Source: Pseudoalteromonas sp. NBT06-2
GTDB lineage: Bacteria; Pseudomonadota; Gammaproteobacteria; Enterobacterales; Alteromonadaceae
DNA length: 64,000 nucleotides
Assembly (NCBI RefSeq): GCF_002276045.1
Contig: NZ_NQMR01000031.1
Span: 1-64,000 of the forward strand
Direction of reading: 5' to 3'
How positions within the stretch are numbered: position 1 is the first letter of the stretch; every line of letters begins with the position of its first letter. Shown in pieces: positions 46,523 to 54,912 of the stretch. The notes below the pieces were generated by a model that was given only the letters and a program-made list of their open reading frames with translations, made no database searches and had not been told where the DNA came from. The translations under genes and the position numbers were made by a program.

Positions 46523-47479
46523 TTAATCTTGTTTGTAGACAATAGAAGAGTATTTAAAAAAATCTTTAAAATACCCTGGAGGGGTATCATCTTCAGCACC
46601 TTTTATCTTTTGCTTTAATCGATAAAGTAACAGACCTAAAAGGTGATTTAAATCGGCCATAAAGGCTATAAACTTGCCATGATTTTTAACAAAATATCGG
46701 CGTCTAGAATCAAACCAAAACTTTGGCTTTGGAAGTTTAACATCTGTGATATTAGTTGAGGCACCGACATAATGAGAAATACGACTATCTTGAACATAAT
46801 TAATTGAATAACCATGTTTTTTTACTTTAAAACAAAAGTCAACTTCTTCAAAATATAAAAAGTACTTTTCATCCATAATACCAACATTTTCAAATACCTC
46901 CCTTCTTACTAATAAAGAAGCGCCAGACATCCAGTCATAAGATTTGTAATTTATAGGGTCGTGATTTGAAATTACTTTTGATTTAAATATTTTATCTAAA
47001 ATACCAAGCTTTAAAGATCCTAGAAACTCACCAAAAACAGAAGGGTAATTAAAAGCGGATACTAATGTTTTACCGTTTTCATCTTGTTGATAACTTCCTG
47101 CGATACCTGCTTCTTGATTTTTTTCTAGAAATGAAACAAGTGCTAGTCCTGCTTTTTCAGCAATGAAAGTATCAGGATTTAGTAACCATATATAATCTTG
47201 ATCTTGTTTTAAAAATCTTTTGATAGCCACATTATTTCCAAATGCAAAACCACCGTTTCGACCAGAAGAAATTACCTCAACCCAGCTTCCTAAATTTTTA
47301 GCATTGACAAAATTAGATAACTCAGCTAGAGAATCATCAGAAGAGTCATTATCAACAATAATTACTTTTAGGTTCGGTAAATAAACTCTTTCATTAGATA
47401 GAGATTTTAAACAATCCTTCACTAAATCAGCTGTTTTGTAATTAACAATCGCTACACCAACACTTTTAGCAAAACTCAT
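46523..47479 (-). CDS. family 2 glycosyltransferase, rhamnosyltransferase-like
   Basis: The 318-residue protein has VAIVNYKTADLVKDCLKSL, IIVDNDSSDDSLAEL, SSGRNGGFAFGNNVAI and YIWLLNPDTFIAE, and later FLYFEEVDFCFKVKKHGYSI with the ED catalytic region. This set is typical of the WbbL/RfbN branch of GT2, often rhamnosyltransferases, which would suit the dTDP-rhamnose genes in the same locus. Substrate is an inference. It is the first gene of the minus-strand EPS assembly block. Confidence 0.9.
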   Translation of the reverse strand: MSFAKSVGVAIVNYKTADLVKDCLKSLSNERVYLPNLKVIIVDNDSSDDSLAELSNFVNAKNLGSWVEVISSGRNGGFAFGNNVAIKRFLKQDQDYIWLLNPDTFIAEKAGLALVSFLEKNQEAGIAGSYQQDENGKTLVSAFNYPSVFGEFLGSLKLGILDKIFKSKVISNHDPINYKSYDWMSGASLLVRREVFENVGIMDEKYFLYFEEVDFCFKVKKHGYSINYVQDSRISHYVGASTNITDVKLPKPKFWFDSRRRYFVKNHGKFIAFMADLNHLLGLLLYRLKQKIKGAEDDTPPGYFKDFFKYSSIVYKQD

Positions 47480-47875
47480 GATTTATAAAGCTCCATCTAT
47501 GATATTTAATTTATAGGAAACTGGTGATGTCGCTTTAATCACCTTGATAGGGCAAACCCTAATGTTAGAATAAAGGACTCAATACCCTTATACATTTACT
47601 TATATAAATTCCTGAAAGCGCACACTATATATACTTGGACCTTTTATATCAACAAGAAAAAAATGATTTTTCATTAGAATTTATTTCTATTAAATATACA
47701 TATGAATGCTATAAAGGCCATATGACATATTATTGATTAATCATATTAAAAATCGTGATATTTTTAAAACTAGGTAGATTCAACGTAAAATGATTTTTAT
47801 ATAGTAAAGATATAATTCAAAGTGTTAGAAAGTTCTTCCTTTAACAGAGCGTAGCGAAAATCTCGGGGGCTTGCC
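47480..47875. other. leader of the EPS assembly block; no gene seen
   Basis: This AT-rich stretch holds no credible gene. In the untranslated leader of the GT2 gene (minus strand) there is a short hairpin GGTGAT...ATCACC at 47523-47543. The promoter for the glycosyltransferase block is expected here, but none could be fixed by eye, and no JUMPstart/ops element (GGCGGTAGC) was found. Confidence 0.4.
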
Positions 47876-48616
47876 CTGACTCTTAGTCACATTTTATTGC
47901 GCCTAGAGCTGTCCCCTTATTCTTAACTATTGACGATGCTAGAATATTTTGTTGCGCTTTTTTATCAGTATGATCTAATAGATTTTTTATCTTGGACTGG
48001 CAGCGTGTTTGAATCTAATACCGAAAAGTGGGCTAATAAAACATTTGGAAAAGCAGAATTAGGTGATAAAAGAAGAGCCAAACGCTTGATTAATCTAGCT
48101 TCCGATATGGCTGATGGTGTAGGCAAGTCAATCGTCAAGTCTGGAAGAGATGCTGCTAGCATAGAAGGAGCCTATCAATTCATTGAAAATGAACTCATAG
48201 ATCATAACGCGATTGCGCATGCCGGATTTCAAGCTACCGCAGAAGAGGTTAAGCGTCGACGATTAGTACTTACCATAGAAGATATAACAAGCCTAATTCA
48301 TTCCGTCTGTAATGAATTAGGTAACTCCATCATCTGCTAGTACAACCTGTAAAGGCCATTCTCTTTTCTTACACTCTATTTTAATGGTAGATGCGGATAC
48401 TGAAATGGTCGTTGGGTTGGGGCATCAACAAAATCATATTCGAGAGGATAAGCTACAATTGACAGGGTACGAAAGTGCTCTGCGGCCTAAAGAATAAAAG
48501 GAAAGTTATCGTTGGGAGGAATCCTCGAATAAGCTGGATGAACATTTTGGCAATACAGATAATGTGCTTCATGTTTGTGATAGGGAGGCTGATTCATATG
48601 AATATATTGATCAGCA
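47876..48616 (+). pseudogene. IS4-family (IS50-type) element remnant, 5' part
   Basis: CTGACTCTTAGTCACA at 47876 resembles the outer end of Tn5/IS50 (CTGACTCTTATACACA). The following plus-strand sequence encodes transposase fragments: WANKTFGKAELGDKRRAKRL, GKSIVKSGRDAASIEGAYQF and IAHAGFQATAEEVKRRRLVL, all typical of IS4 N-terminal DNA-binding domains. A frameshift follows near 48290, then LVNELGNSS-like, HSLFLHSILMVDADTEMVVGLG and HVCDREADSYEYIDQH in other frames. The last of these contains the first part of the DREAD signature. The gene then stops abruptly at a repeat A copy; the C-terminal part of the transposase is missing. Confidence 0.85.
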
Positions 48617-48934
48617 TATATACCCAAACCACTTCAAGATGCAGGATTCAGTTGGAATTAGAAATGCTTTAGGCAAGGCATTGATTGAAGAACATGGTTA
48701 TTCCCTTTTCAAAATCAATAACGCTGCATCAAAGTATTTATAAACCAACCTTACAGGGACATCTGAGCAAATCATGCTCGTTGTTGCCTGCATGGATGTA
48801 GGTACTAGAGCAATGCAGGAGCATATTGCCGGTCCATCTTTTTTTAAGGGAGTAACCATTAATGCAAAGATGCGCCTAGATCATGAATTGCTCAGCAGTC
48901 CTGAACCTCACATCTTGAAGTGGCTTGGGTATAT
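48617..48934. mobile_element. repeat A, longest copy (MITE-like)
   Basis: This 318-bp copy is inverted relative to the one at 17755. It begins TATACCCAAACCACTTCAAG and ends CTTGAAGTGGCTTGGGTATA. It contains an extra internal block (GTTGCCTGCATGGATGTAGG and following) that is missing from 595 and 17755 but present in the 221 and 5562 copies, so it is close to the full-length form. It connects an IS4 remnant on the left with an IS200 remnant on the right. Confidence 0.9.
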
Positions 48935-49230
48935 TTATAGTCGAATTGGAAATACCAGAAGACCATATTCATATGGTGGTAAGAAGTGAGCCAAAGATGT
49001 CACCAAGTCAGATCATGCAGGTGATAAAAAGTATCTCAGCCAGAGAGTTTTTCAAATTATATCCAGATATCAAAAGACGTTATTTCTGGGGAGGTAAACT
49101 TTGGACTCAGAGTTATTTCGTTGAAACAATTGGAAGTGCAACGGAAGATATAATTCGAAAATATGTGCAAAACCAATTGGTTGAATTGGATAAAAAAGAA
49201 GCTCACGGAAATCAGTTGGGACTCTTTTAA
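48935..49230 (+). pseudogene. IS200/IS605-type TnpA remnant, C-terminal two thirds
   Basis: The frame starts inside the repeat A end and reads VELEIPEDHIHMVVRSEP, containing the HUH metal-binding motif (HIH) of Y1 transposases. KSISAREFFKLYPDIKRRYFWGGKLWTQSYFVETIG and the catalytic-tyrosine helix EDIIRKYVQNQ follow. Around 45 N-terminal residues of the normal protein are absent. Without them and the left end the element is not mobile. It ends in the usual position just before a strong hairpin. Confidence 0.88.
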
Positions 49231-49258
49231 ACTCGGTCGCTTGCGGCCGATTCTTTTA
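49231..49258 (+). terminator. hairpin at the right end of the IS200 remnant
   Basis: A GC-rich stem CGGTCGC/GCGGCCG with a two-base loop (one G-T pair) is followed by ATTCTTTTAT. It can act as a factor-independent terminator, and similar hairpins occur as subterminal recognition structures at the right end of IS200-type elements. Confidence 0.65.
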
Positions 49259-49308
49259 TATTGAGTGACTATTTATATAAGAATATAATTAAAGTGCAAA
49301 GCGAAACT

Positions 49309-49989
49309 TTACCAAGGCAACACTTCGCCATTTGAATGTCTAAAGACACCAGATGCTTTTAACGTTAATTCATCAATGAGTTGAGTAATACGTATTGCGG
49401 CAACATCAGCACTGATATCACCACTGTTATTGACCATATCTGTTTGCACATAACCTGGGTGATATATTCCGACGGAAATTTTATCTTGCTCTAAATCTTT
49501 AGCTAAAGACATACCCGCAGCATTGAGTGCAGCCTTTGACATGCGGTAGCCATACCTGCCACCTGAGCCATTATCTGCAATAGAGCCCATTCGAGAAGTA
49601 ATAAGTGCTATTTTACTGCCAGAAGTGAGATTATTTAACAGTGATTGACATATATTAAGGGGTGCTACGGCATTAACTTGAAATTGCTCGTTGATTGTAT
49701 CTATATTTAAATTATCTAAGCTTTCATCCCTTAAAATACCTGCATTATTAATTAATATATCAATTGTTTGAGAGCCAATAGCAGAGCAGATTTCTTTAAT
49801 GCCTGCATCTGTTGCCACATCAATGTTTTCAATAATTTCAACATTCTCATTTGATAAAGCATTCAATTTAGCTGAAGATTTTCGACATAACGCAATCACT
49901 TTACTACCTTGATTAGCATAAATACTGACCATAGCTAGTCCAATACCCCGATTGGCGCCTGTGATCACAACTGTTTTTACTACTTTCAT
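49309..49989 (-). CDS. short-chain dehydrogenase/reductase
   Basis: The 226-residue protein has the classical SDR motifs: VITGANRGIGLAM (NAD(P)-binding), ILINNAGILRDE, the catalytic serine region SKIALITSRMGS, and YRMSKAALNAAG (YxxxK). It resembles C-factor (CsgA-like) SDR proteins, which are short and often act on small carbonyl substrates. Its substrate is unknown. It is a single gene on the minus strand between IS debris and a coiled-coil protein gene; the gap upstream is 84 bp to the next gene's stop. Confidence 0.88.
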   Translation of the reverse strand: MKVVKTVVITGANRGIGLAMVSIYANQGSKVIALCRKSSAKLNALSNENVEIIENIDVATDAGIKEICSAIGSQTIDILINNAGILRDESLDNLNIDTINEQFQVNAVAPLNICQSLLNNLTSGSKIALITSRMGSIADNGSGGRYGYRMSKAALNAAGMSLAKDLEQDKISVGIYHPGYVQTDMVNNSGDISADVAAIRITQLIDELTLKASGVFRHSNGEVLPW

Positions 49990-50073
49990 TTCACCTTCCC
50001 ATGCGTTTATTTATTTTATCTTTAAGATATTGGTATTAAAAATATAAATACAATTCTTAAGTTATTATTTTAT

Positions 50074-50901
50074 CTATTTAATATTACTTTTTTTGATTTC
50101 ATCTAATTGTTTTAAAGAATCTAAAAATTTACTTTCGATAAAGTCTTTTTCTTTAATGATGTGAGTGGATCGTTCATTGACGTCTTTTAATTCCTTTTCA
50201 AGTTTTACTACTTTTTTATTTAATGTATCTGACTTTGCATCTGTGCTATTACTGAGTAGTTTTTTATTTTTTTGTTTGAATGATTCTAACTCTTTTCCTT
50301 GAACAGATAATTTCTTTTTATAATCACTCGCAGCTTCAATTAACTGTCTTTGTTGTGCCTTATATTTTTCAGCTTGAGCTGTTAATGCTTCATTATGCTC
50401 AGCGTCTAATTTTTGTTGTTGAGCATCTATTAAAAATTGCTCTTTTTCTTTTTTAAGAGTTTCAACATGATCATATTGAGCATAAAGTTTAGTCTTAGTG
50501 TGTTGTAGCCTTTTTTTACTTGAAACAAGTTCGCCTTTAAGTTTTTTTATTAATGCGCGAGATTTATCTAACTGTGCTTGTAACTGTGATATTTTTTCAT
50601 CGTCTTGAGGGCTTGTTTTATTTTGATGTAGTAAGCTTAATTGATTTTCTAAAATTTCATGAACAGATGTGAGTTCGTTTAATGTGGATGTATGTTGATC
50701 CACTGATGCTAATGCTTCGTCGACAGATTTTTGATAAATTGGTAAATATTCATCTACACCTAAATTGCTTGAAAGTCTATTCACGGATTGAGAGACAGTT
50801 CTAAATTCTCGAAACATAAAAAGTAAAATCAAAAACCAACTTGTAATAACGACTAATCCTATATCAATTGCTATAATTTCCATTACTCTTTCTGGCAACA
50901 T
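50074..50901 (-). CDS. membrane-anchored coiled-coil protein, unknown function
   Basis: The 275-residue protein has one N-terminal membrane segment (about 8-30, IIAIDIGLVVITSWFLILLFMF). About 240 residues of charged helix follow, with heptad-like spacing (for example KKEKEQFLIDAQQQKLDAEHN and KKVVKLEKELKDVNERS), predicted to form a long cytoplasmic coiled coil. A good ribosome-binding GGAG lies seven bases before the ATG at 50901. I recognise no family. A scaffolding role beside the adjacent response regulator gene (divergent, 194 bp away) is possible but speculative. Confidence 0.75.
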   Translation of the reverse strand: MLPERVMEIIAIDIGLVVITSWFLILLFMFREFRTVSQSVNRLSSNLGVDEYLPIYQKSVDEALASVDQHTSTLNELTSVHEILENQLSLLHQNKTSPQDDEKISQLQAQLDKSRALIKKLKGELVSSKKRLQHTKTKLYAQYDHVETLKKEKEQFLIDAQQQKLDAEHNEALTAQAEKYKAQQRQLIEAASDYKKKLSVQGKELESFKQKNKKLLSNSTDAKSDTLNKKVVKLEKELKDVNERSTHIIKEKDFIESKFLDSLKQLDEIKKSNIK

Positions 50902-51094
50902 AGTTATCTCCAGTTAAAAATAACATTGGTTAAGTTATTAATTTATTGAGTTATTAATTTATTAAATTGTTAAGTATTGTACTTGAAATTCAACTCTGTT
51001 AGGTTGTTGTCTAGTATAGCTGTAATTGAGATTACTGCCTATACTCAAAGCCTGATTCTAAATCATATGTCTCTTTTTAATAAAGTAGGGTTTT

Positions 51095-52003
51095 ATGAAA
51101 ATATTAATTGTAGATGACAGTCTCGCGATGCAAGCAATTGTGAGACGTGGTTTAGAAAAATTTGGTTATAAAACTTTAGATATTCGACAATCCTCAGGTG
51201 CTATAGATGCATTAGCAATAATCGATGAGTGGAAACCTGAAATCGTTTTATCTGATTGGCATATGCCGGAAGTATCAGGGCTTGAATTATTAAAAGAAAT
51301 TATAAAAAGAGAGTTACCAATTCAAACTGGCTTCGTAACAACTGTTAATGATGAAGAGTTGATAGCGCAAGCAATACAATGTGGGGCTTGCTTTGTTTTA
51401 AGTAAACCATTTGAAGACGAACAACTACATAAAGCTATTTTGCCTTTAGTACAAGGTGCATCTGAAAGTGAAAGATTACTTAATGATGAAACAGTAGAGT
51501 TTACTGCCAGTAGTGATCTTGTTTTACCTAAATTAAGTCAGTTAGAAAAAGTGATGCATCGATTTTTAAGTGAAAGTATTTCTTTAAAAGAAGCTTCTAT
51601 TCAGACGTTTTCTTTAGAGAAAAAGATACCAGCAGTGTTAGCTTTATTTGAAGATGTAGAAAGCCAAAAAATACGTGCGTTAGCGATATTAGAGTTATAT
51701 GCCGCATGTGTTCTAGGAGGAACTAAAAGTGAAATACCAAAAGTGAATATCTTGAAAATGATTAATGAGAAAATGCTTACAAAAAAAATGTTAGATAGTT
51801 GTGAGTTAGTGATGTCTGATTGCTCATTTGCATTTTTAGATCGTAAAACTCGTAAGAACCTACGTCTTAAAAGTGTCAGCTTTACCTCTCAAAGCTTTCC
51901 AAAATTAGAAGTTTTATTTCAAAAGCCGGCTGCTCAACGAATTGACATTAAATGTGATGTTAATGGATTTGACCCTAGTTATATAACTATATTAAGTTCA
52001 TAA
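51095..52003 (+). CDS. response regulator with CheY-like receiver and unknown C-terminal domain
   Basis: Residues 1-120 form a receiver domain: acidic pair Asp7/Asp8 (IVDDS), phospho-acceptor Asp54 (LSDWHMPE), Thr82/Thr83 (FVTT) and Lys104 (VLSKPF). The remaining about 180 residues are not a known DNA-binding or enzymatic output domain. They are partly helical (KEASIQTFSLEKKIPAVLALFEDVE) and end with strands containing FQKPAAQRIDIKCDVNGFDPSY. No histidine kinase is adjacent. It could be a single-domain style signalling protein of a chemotaxis or second-messenger system. Confidence 0.85.
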   Translation: MKILIVDDSLAMQAIVRRGLEKFGYKTLDIRQSSGAIDALAIIDEWKPEIVLSDWHMPEVSGLELLKEIIKRELPIQTGFVTTVNDEELIAQAIQCGACFVLSKPFEDEQLHKAILPLVQGASESERLLNDETVEFTASSDLVLPKLSQLEKVMHRFLSESISLKEASIQTFSLEKKIPAVLALFEDVESQKIRALAILELYAACVLGGTKSEIPKVNILKMINEKMLTKKMLDSCELVMSDCSFAFLDRKTRKNLRLKSVSFTSQSFPKLEVLFQKPAAQRIDIKCDVNGFDPSYITILSS

Positions 52004-52051
52004 ATAATACTTAAAATTTGCATGAAAACACTATTTTGATTTAAATTTTAA

Positions 52052-52690
52052 CTAATAAATAGAAAAGAGTGATATTGCTGATACTTTTTGTAATTCGTAG
52101 TTTGTAAAAATTCTGTCGAAGTTATCAGATTTTACCGATGAATTACGACCAAACTTACTAATATAATCGGCATTTTTTTTGGTTAAAACAGTAATGAAAC
52201 TGCTTAAAGAAAGGTCATAAACTGTATTTATTCCCCTTTTAAAATCATAACGCGTTAAAGCATCAGCTTTATTATCTAATGGCAGCTCTGGATGATGAAA
52301 TTGAGCTTGTGATTGTAACCCTCTGTCTTTAAATAATCTTAAAAATGCTGCATCGGAGATAGCTTTTGTTCTTTTTTTATTGGCTAAATTTTGTAAACTA
52401 ACGGCACATACAGATAATGTTATGCATTGTGATGTTTGTATTTTTTCTAATAATGGAAGCTGTCCTCCCATTAAGTCATTCAAGCTTTCTTTTGAAAGTT
52501 TTTCAATTGTAACGAGTCCTTCAGTACTTTCATATGTTAGCTTTAGAGTATCAAGCAAGTAAAAGATATCTCCGCAATCTTGCCATTGCTCACTATTTTT
52601 TTTAACTGTTAATTGCTTTACTTTATTGTTGTTTTCGTTAAAAAATTTGTTTTTGGTCTTTCTTTTAAATATGCAATCAAAATATTTCAT
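52052..52690 (-). CDS. hypothetical protein with Fur-box-like site upstream
   Basis: The 212-residue product has no signal peptide and no membrane segment. It starts with a basic stretch (KYFDCIFKRKTKNKFF) and has mixed helix and strand content. I recognise no family. The ATG at 52690 is preceded by TAAGGAAATA-like sequence (AAGGAAAT). A 19-bp palindrome resembling a Fur box lies 33 bp upstream, which hints at iron control. It is convergent with the response regulator gene and divergent from the sigma factor operon. Confidence 0.65.
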   Translation of the reverse strand: MKYFDCIFKRKTKNKFFNENNNKVKQLTVKKNSEQWQDCGDIFYLLDTLKLTYESTEGLVTIEKLSKESLNDLMGGQLPLLEKIQTSQCITLSVCAVSLQNLANKKRTKAISDAAFLRLFKDRGLQSQAQFHHPELPLDNKADALTRYDFKRGINTVYDLSLSSFITVLTKKNADYISKFGRNSSVKSDNFDRIFTNYELQKVSAISLFSIY

Positions 52691-52722
52691 AAGTATTTCC
52701 TTAAATAAAACAAATCATAACT

Positions 52723-52741
52723 GGTAATGAGAATTATTACC
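52723..52741. promoter_or_regulatory. Fur-box-like palindrome
   Basis: GGTAATGAGAATTATTACC is a near-perfect inverted repeat and matches the E. coli Fur consensus (GATAATGATAATCATTATC) at 15 of 19 positions, counted by hand. It sits between the divergent 52690 gene and the sigma factor operon, closer to the former. AT-rich surroundings raise the chance of a random match. Confidence 0.45.
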
Positions 52742-52790
52742 ATCTATAGTTTGTTCTTTCATTTAATTCCTGAAATTAATTTGAAATTTG

Positions 52791-52820
52791 TGTCAACCAA
52801 TCCTGTGCAGGAGCGTTGTA
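52791..52820 (+). promoter_or_regulatory. putative ECF promoter of the sigma factor operon
   Basis: TGTCAACCAA (52791-52800) and, after ten bases, GAGCGTTGTA (52811-52820) form a two-block motif. The same blocks with the same spacing occur on the minus strand upstream of the EF-hand gene (56710-56681). CGTT is a common -10 core of ECF sigma factors, and GTCAACC would be the -35. The sigma gene starts 48 bases downstream, consistent with autoregulation. Confidence 0.65.
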
Positions 52821-52868
52821 AATAATAGAAGTTAAAACCATTTAGATATAACAATCATTGTAATTGCG

Positions 52869-53510
52869 GTGTATATGGATCAAAATTGTAATCGAAACAT
52901 TAATTTATATGGACATGATACTATTTCTGGAATGGGTGATAATTCTGAACCAGTACAAAAAGTTGCCGAAATCACTATGGAAGCTTTTTTAATGGATATT
53001 GAAAAAAGAGCATATCATATGGCGTTTTTTGCCTGCGGTTCGCATGCTGATGCATTAGATTTATTACAAGATAGTATGCTCAAATTGGTGATTAATTATA
53101 AAGAGCGTCCATCAAATGAATGGAAAGCGTTATTTTATAAGATTTTACAAAATAAAATTAGAGACTGGCACAGACATCAAAAGGTAAGAAACTTAGTCTT
53201 TTTTTGGAAAACGAATACACAGGATGATGAAACTGAGATTTTTTCATCACAAATAGACTATTCAAATCAGACTAACACACCGGATAAAAAATTTGAAAAA
53301 ACAGCACAACAAACAGCTGCTTTACACTATCTAAAACAGTTATCATGTAAGCAACAGCAATGCTTTTTATTACGCAGTTGGGAGGGGCTTTCAGTGGCTC
53401 ATACAGCTGATGTTATGGGATGTTCGCAAGGCAGTGTCAAAACACATTACTCACGAGCAGTGACTAAATTAAAAACATTAATGGAGGAAGAATATGACAT
53501 TACCTTCTAA
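52869..53510 (+). CDS. ECF-type RNA polymerase sigma factor
   Basis: The 213-residue protein has sigma-70 region 2 (about 50-95, with DALDLLQDSMLKLV, FYKILQNKIRDWHR) and region 4 (about 158-205, LSCKQQQCFLLRSWEGLSVAHTADVMGCSQGSVKTH). The two regions and the lack of regions 1 and 3 place it in the ECF group. The upstream 30 residues are non-conserved, so the true start may be a later ATG (MGDNSEP or MEAFLMD). It overlaps the next gene by 17 bases. The 3-gene tail behind it includes a membrane protein that could be the anti-sigma factor. Confidence 0.9.
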   Translation: MYMDQNCNRNINLYGHDTISGMGDNSEPVQKVAEITMEAFLMDIEKRAYHMAFFACGSHADALDLLQDSMLKLVINYKERPSNEWKALFYKILQNKIRDWHRHQKVRNLVFFWKTNTQDDETEIFSSQIDYSNQTNTPDKKFEKTAQQTAALHYLKQLSCKQQQCFLLRSWEGLSVAHTADVMGCSQGSVKTHYSRAVTKLKTLMEEEYDITF

Positions 53511-53889
53511 CAAAATACAGGATGATAAAGCGATAAAAATGCTAAACGAGGCTTTAGATGATTCAGTTAATAATATACCTAAAAGTGTATTAGCTGATTT
53601 AGAAAAAGCCCGAAATATAGCTTTGATGCAAAGTCATAAAAGTTTAGACAAAACGTTTTTTTTCATCGTATTTGAAACGATTTTTAATAATGCTATGTTT
53701 AAAGTTACAGTACCGATTGCAGCCGTAATTTTAATCTCTTTATCAATTACGAGTCAAGTTGAACAATCCTTACCGCAAATGCCTTTGGCTATGGTTAATA
53801 CTGAAATCCCATATGAAGATCTCGTATTATTAGATGAGTTGGAATTTATAACTTGGTTGGCTGAGAATGAACAAAACGCGCTATTATAG
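53494..53889 (+). CDS. single-pass membrane protein, DUF3619-like, candidate anti-sigma factor
   Basis: The 131-residue protein has a cytoplasmic part (MLNEALDDSVNNIPKSVLADLEKARNIAL) that resembles the N-terminus of DUF3619 proteins. One membrane segment follows (about 73-90, VTVPIAAVILISLSI), then a short periplasmic tail ending EFITWLAENEQNALL. Its overlap with the sigma gene and the one-helix topology fit an anti-sigma factor that holds the sigma factor at the membrane. This role is inferred from position. Confidence 0.7.
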   Translation: MTLPSNKIQDDKAIKMLNEALDDSVNNIPKSVLADLEKARNIALMQSHKSLDKTFFFIVFETIFNNAMFKVTVPIAAVILISLSITSQVEQSLPQMPLAMVNTEIPYEDLVLLDELEFITWLAENEQNALL

Positions 53890-54163
53890 CATGATATGTG
53901 TGGTGGTTTTTACATCATATACTTATGGTGAGCCTAAAAACCAGAAGAAAGTGCCTGATATGGCTTTTTTTGAATATTTGGCAGATATGGTTGAAGTGGA
54001 TGGTGAACTACTTGGCCCTTTAGATATAAAGCCAATTACAGTCAATACTTTACCTGATACTGCTAGCAGCAAAGTTAAGTCAAAGTCAGACCAAAGTCAA
54101 ATTATTAAAACAGATATAAGAAAAACAAAACATAATACTTCGGAGGATAAAAATAATGGCTAA
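53867..54163 (+). CDS. small exported protein of the sigma factor operon
   Basis: The 98-residue protein begins with a probable signal peptide (MNKTRYYSMICVVVFTSYTYG), then PDMAFFEYLADMVEVDGELLGPLDI, then a charged low-complexity tail. The segment PDMxFxEYL...DGE..GPL occurs in the middle gene of comparable operons that also hold a sigma factor and a DUF3106 protein. It overlaps its neighbours on both sides (23 and 8 bases). Function unknown. Confidence 0.65.
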   Translation: MNKTRYYSMICVVVFTSYTYGEPKNQKKVPDMAFFEYLADMVEVDGELLGPLDIKPITVNTLPDTASSKVKSKSDQSQIIKTDIRKTKHNTSEDKNNG

Positions 54164-54611
54164 ATTCATCTTTTTTTGTTGTTACATTTTTATTTTTACG
54201 TTCCAAGTTCAAGCGCTTGAATGGAGTGCTTTAGGTACTAAACAACAAAATGTTTTAAAGCAATTCTCATCTAAATGGGATCAGTTACCAGCCGAAAAAC
54301 AAGAAAAGTTACAGTTAGGCGCGGATCGCTGGATTGCAATGAATGCTAAAAAGAGAACTGATTTATTAAATAAGTATGATAAATGGCAAAAGTTAAATCC
54401 ACAAAAGCAAGCTAAATTGCAACAGCAGTTTAATAAATTTAAAAAAATACCAGCAGCGCAACAACAGCAATTAAGAAATGTACATAAACGTTTTCAACAA
54501 TTACCTCAAGAAAAACAACGTCAACTAATGGATAAATTTAATAAGCGCAATATGAAAAAAATGAACAAAAAAACGCAAAATAAAATGAGACAAAAAAATA
54601 GAGGACACTAG
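54156..54611 (+). CDS. DUF3106 protein, exported
   Basis: The 151-residue protein has a signal peptide (cleavage after VQA, residue 22). It then has degenerate 13-residue helical repeats of the DUF3106 type: QLPAEKQEKLQLGADRW, KLNPQKQAKLQQQFNKF and QLPQEKQRQLMDKFN. It ends in a very basic tail (KKMNKKTQNKMRQKNRGH). It is periplasmic or secreted, with unknown role. The stop codon TAG is the first part of the repeat B end that follows, so the element inserted right at the gene's end. Confidence 0.85.
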   Translation: MAKFIFFCCYIFIFTFQVQALEWSALGTKQQNVLKQFSSKWDQLPAEKQEKLQLGADRWIAMNAKKRTDLLNKYDKWQKLNPQKQAKLQQQFNKFKKIPAAQQQQLRNVHKRFQQLPQEKQRQLMDKFNKRNMKKMNKKTQNKMRQKNRGH

Positions 54612-54874
54612 GGGCTGTTGATCTTTCGAGATTACTTTTGCAGCGAATTGTTGGGCATTTATACAAGGCAGAGGCTTTGTCATGTGGTTGTTACATAAAA
54701 GGCGATAACGCAGTAAAAATGCCCAACAAATGCTGTACGAAGGATTCGGCTAAAAGCATTTTATTCTTTGTTGAGTCGTATTTACTTAGAATAACTAGGC
54801 GACACACGACTCGCCGCGACTAAAATGCTTTTATCTCGAACAAAATTTAACCCTGAAAGATCAACAGCCCCTAG
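54608..54874. mobile_element. repeat B, miniature element with perfect inverted ends
   Basis: The 267-bp block is bounded by perfect inverted repeats GGGGCTGTTGATCTTTC (54611 onward) and GAAAGATCAACAGCCCC (to 54871), flanked by CTA/TAG so that both borders read CTAG. CTAG would fit a 4-bp target duplication of the YTAR type used by IS5-family elements. There is no transposase gene, so it is a non-autonomous miniature element. Only one copy occurs in the window. Confidence 0.85.
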
Positions 54875-54912
54875 TATAATTCATGTATTCATTTCTATCT
54901 TTTTTCAAGCTA

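Noticed and set aside
47549..47560. AGGGCAAACCCT looks like the start of another c-di-GMP riboswitch.
   Set aside because: The GAAA-capped stem and the ACGCAAAGCC block do not follow, and the strand is opposite to the adjacent glycosyltransferase gene.
47480..47930. Possible JUMPstart/ops element for RfaH upstream of the EPS assembly genes.
   Set aside because: No GGCGGTAGC-like sequence found on either strand in the leader regions.
48774..48989. 71-codon open frame on the plus strand.
   Set aside because: It lies within the non-coding repeat A and runs into the IS200 fragment in the wrong frame.
54638..54823. 61-codon open frame on the plus strand.
   Set aside because: It lies fully within the miniature repeat B and has no ribosome-binding site or family likeness.
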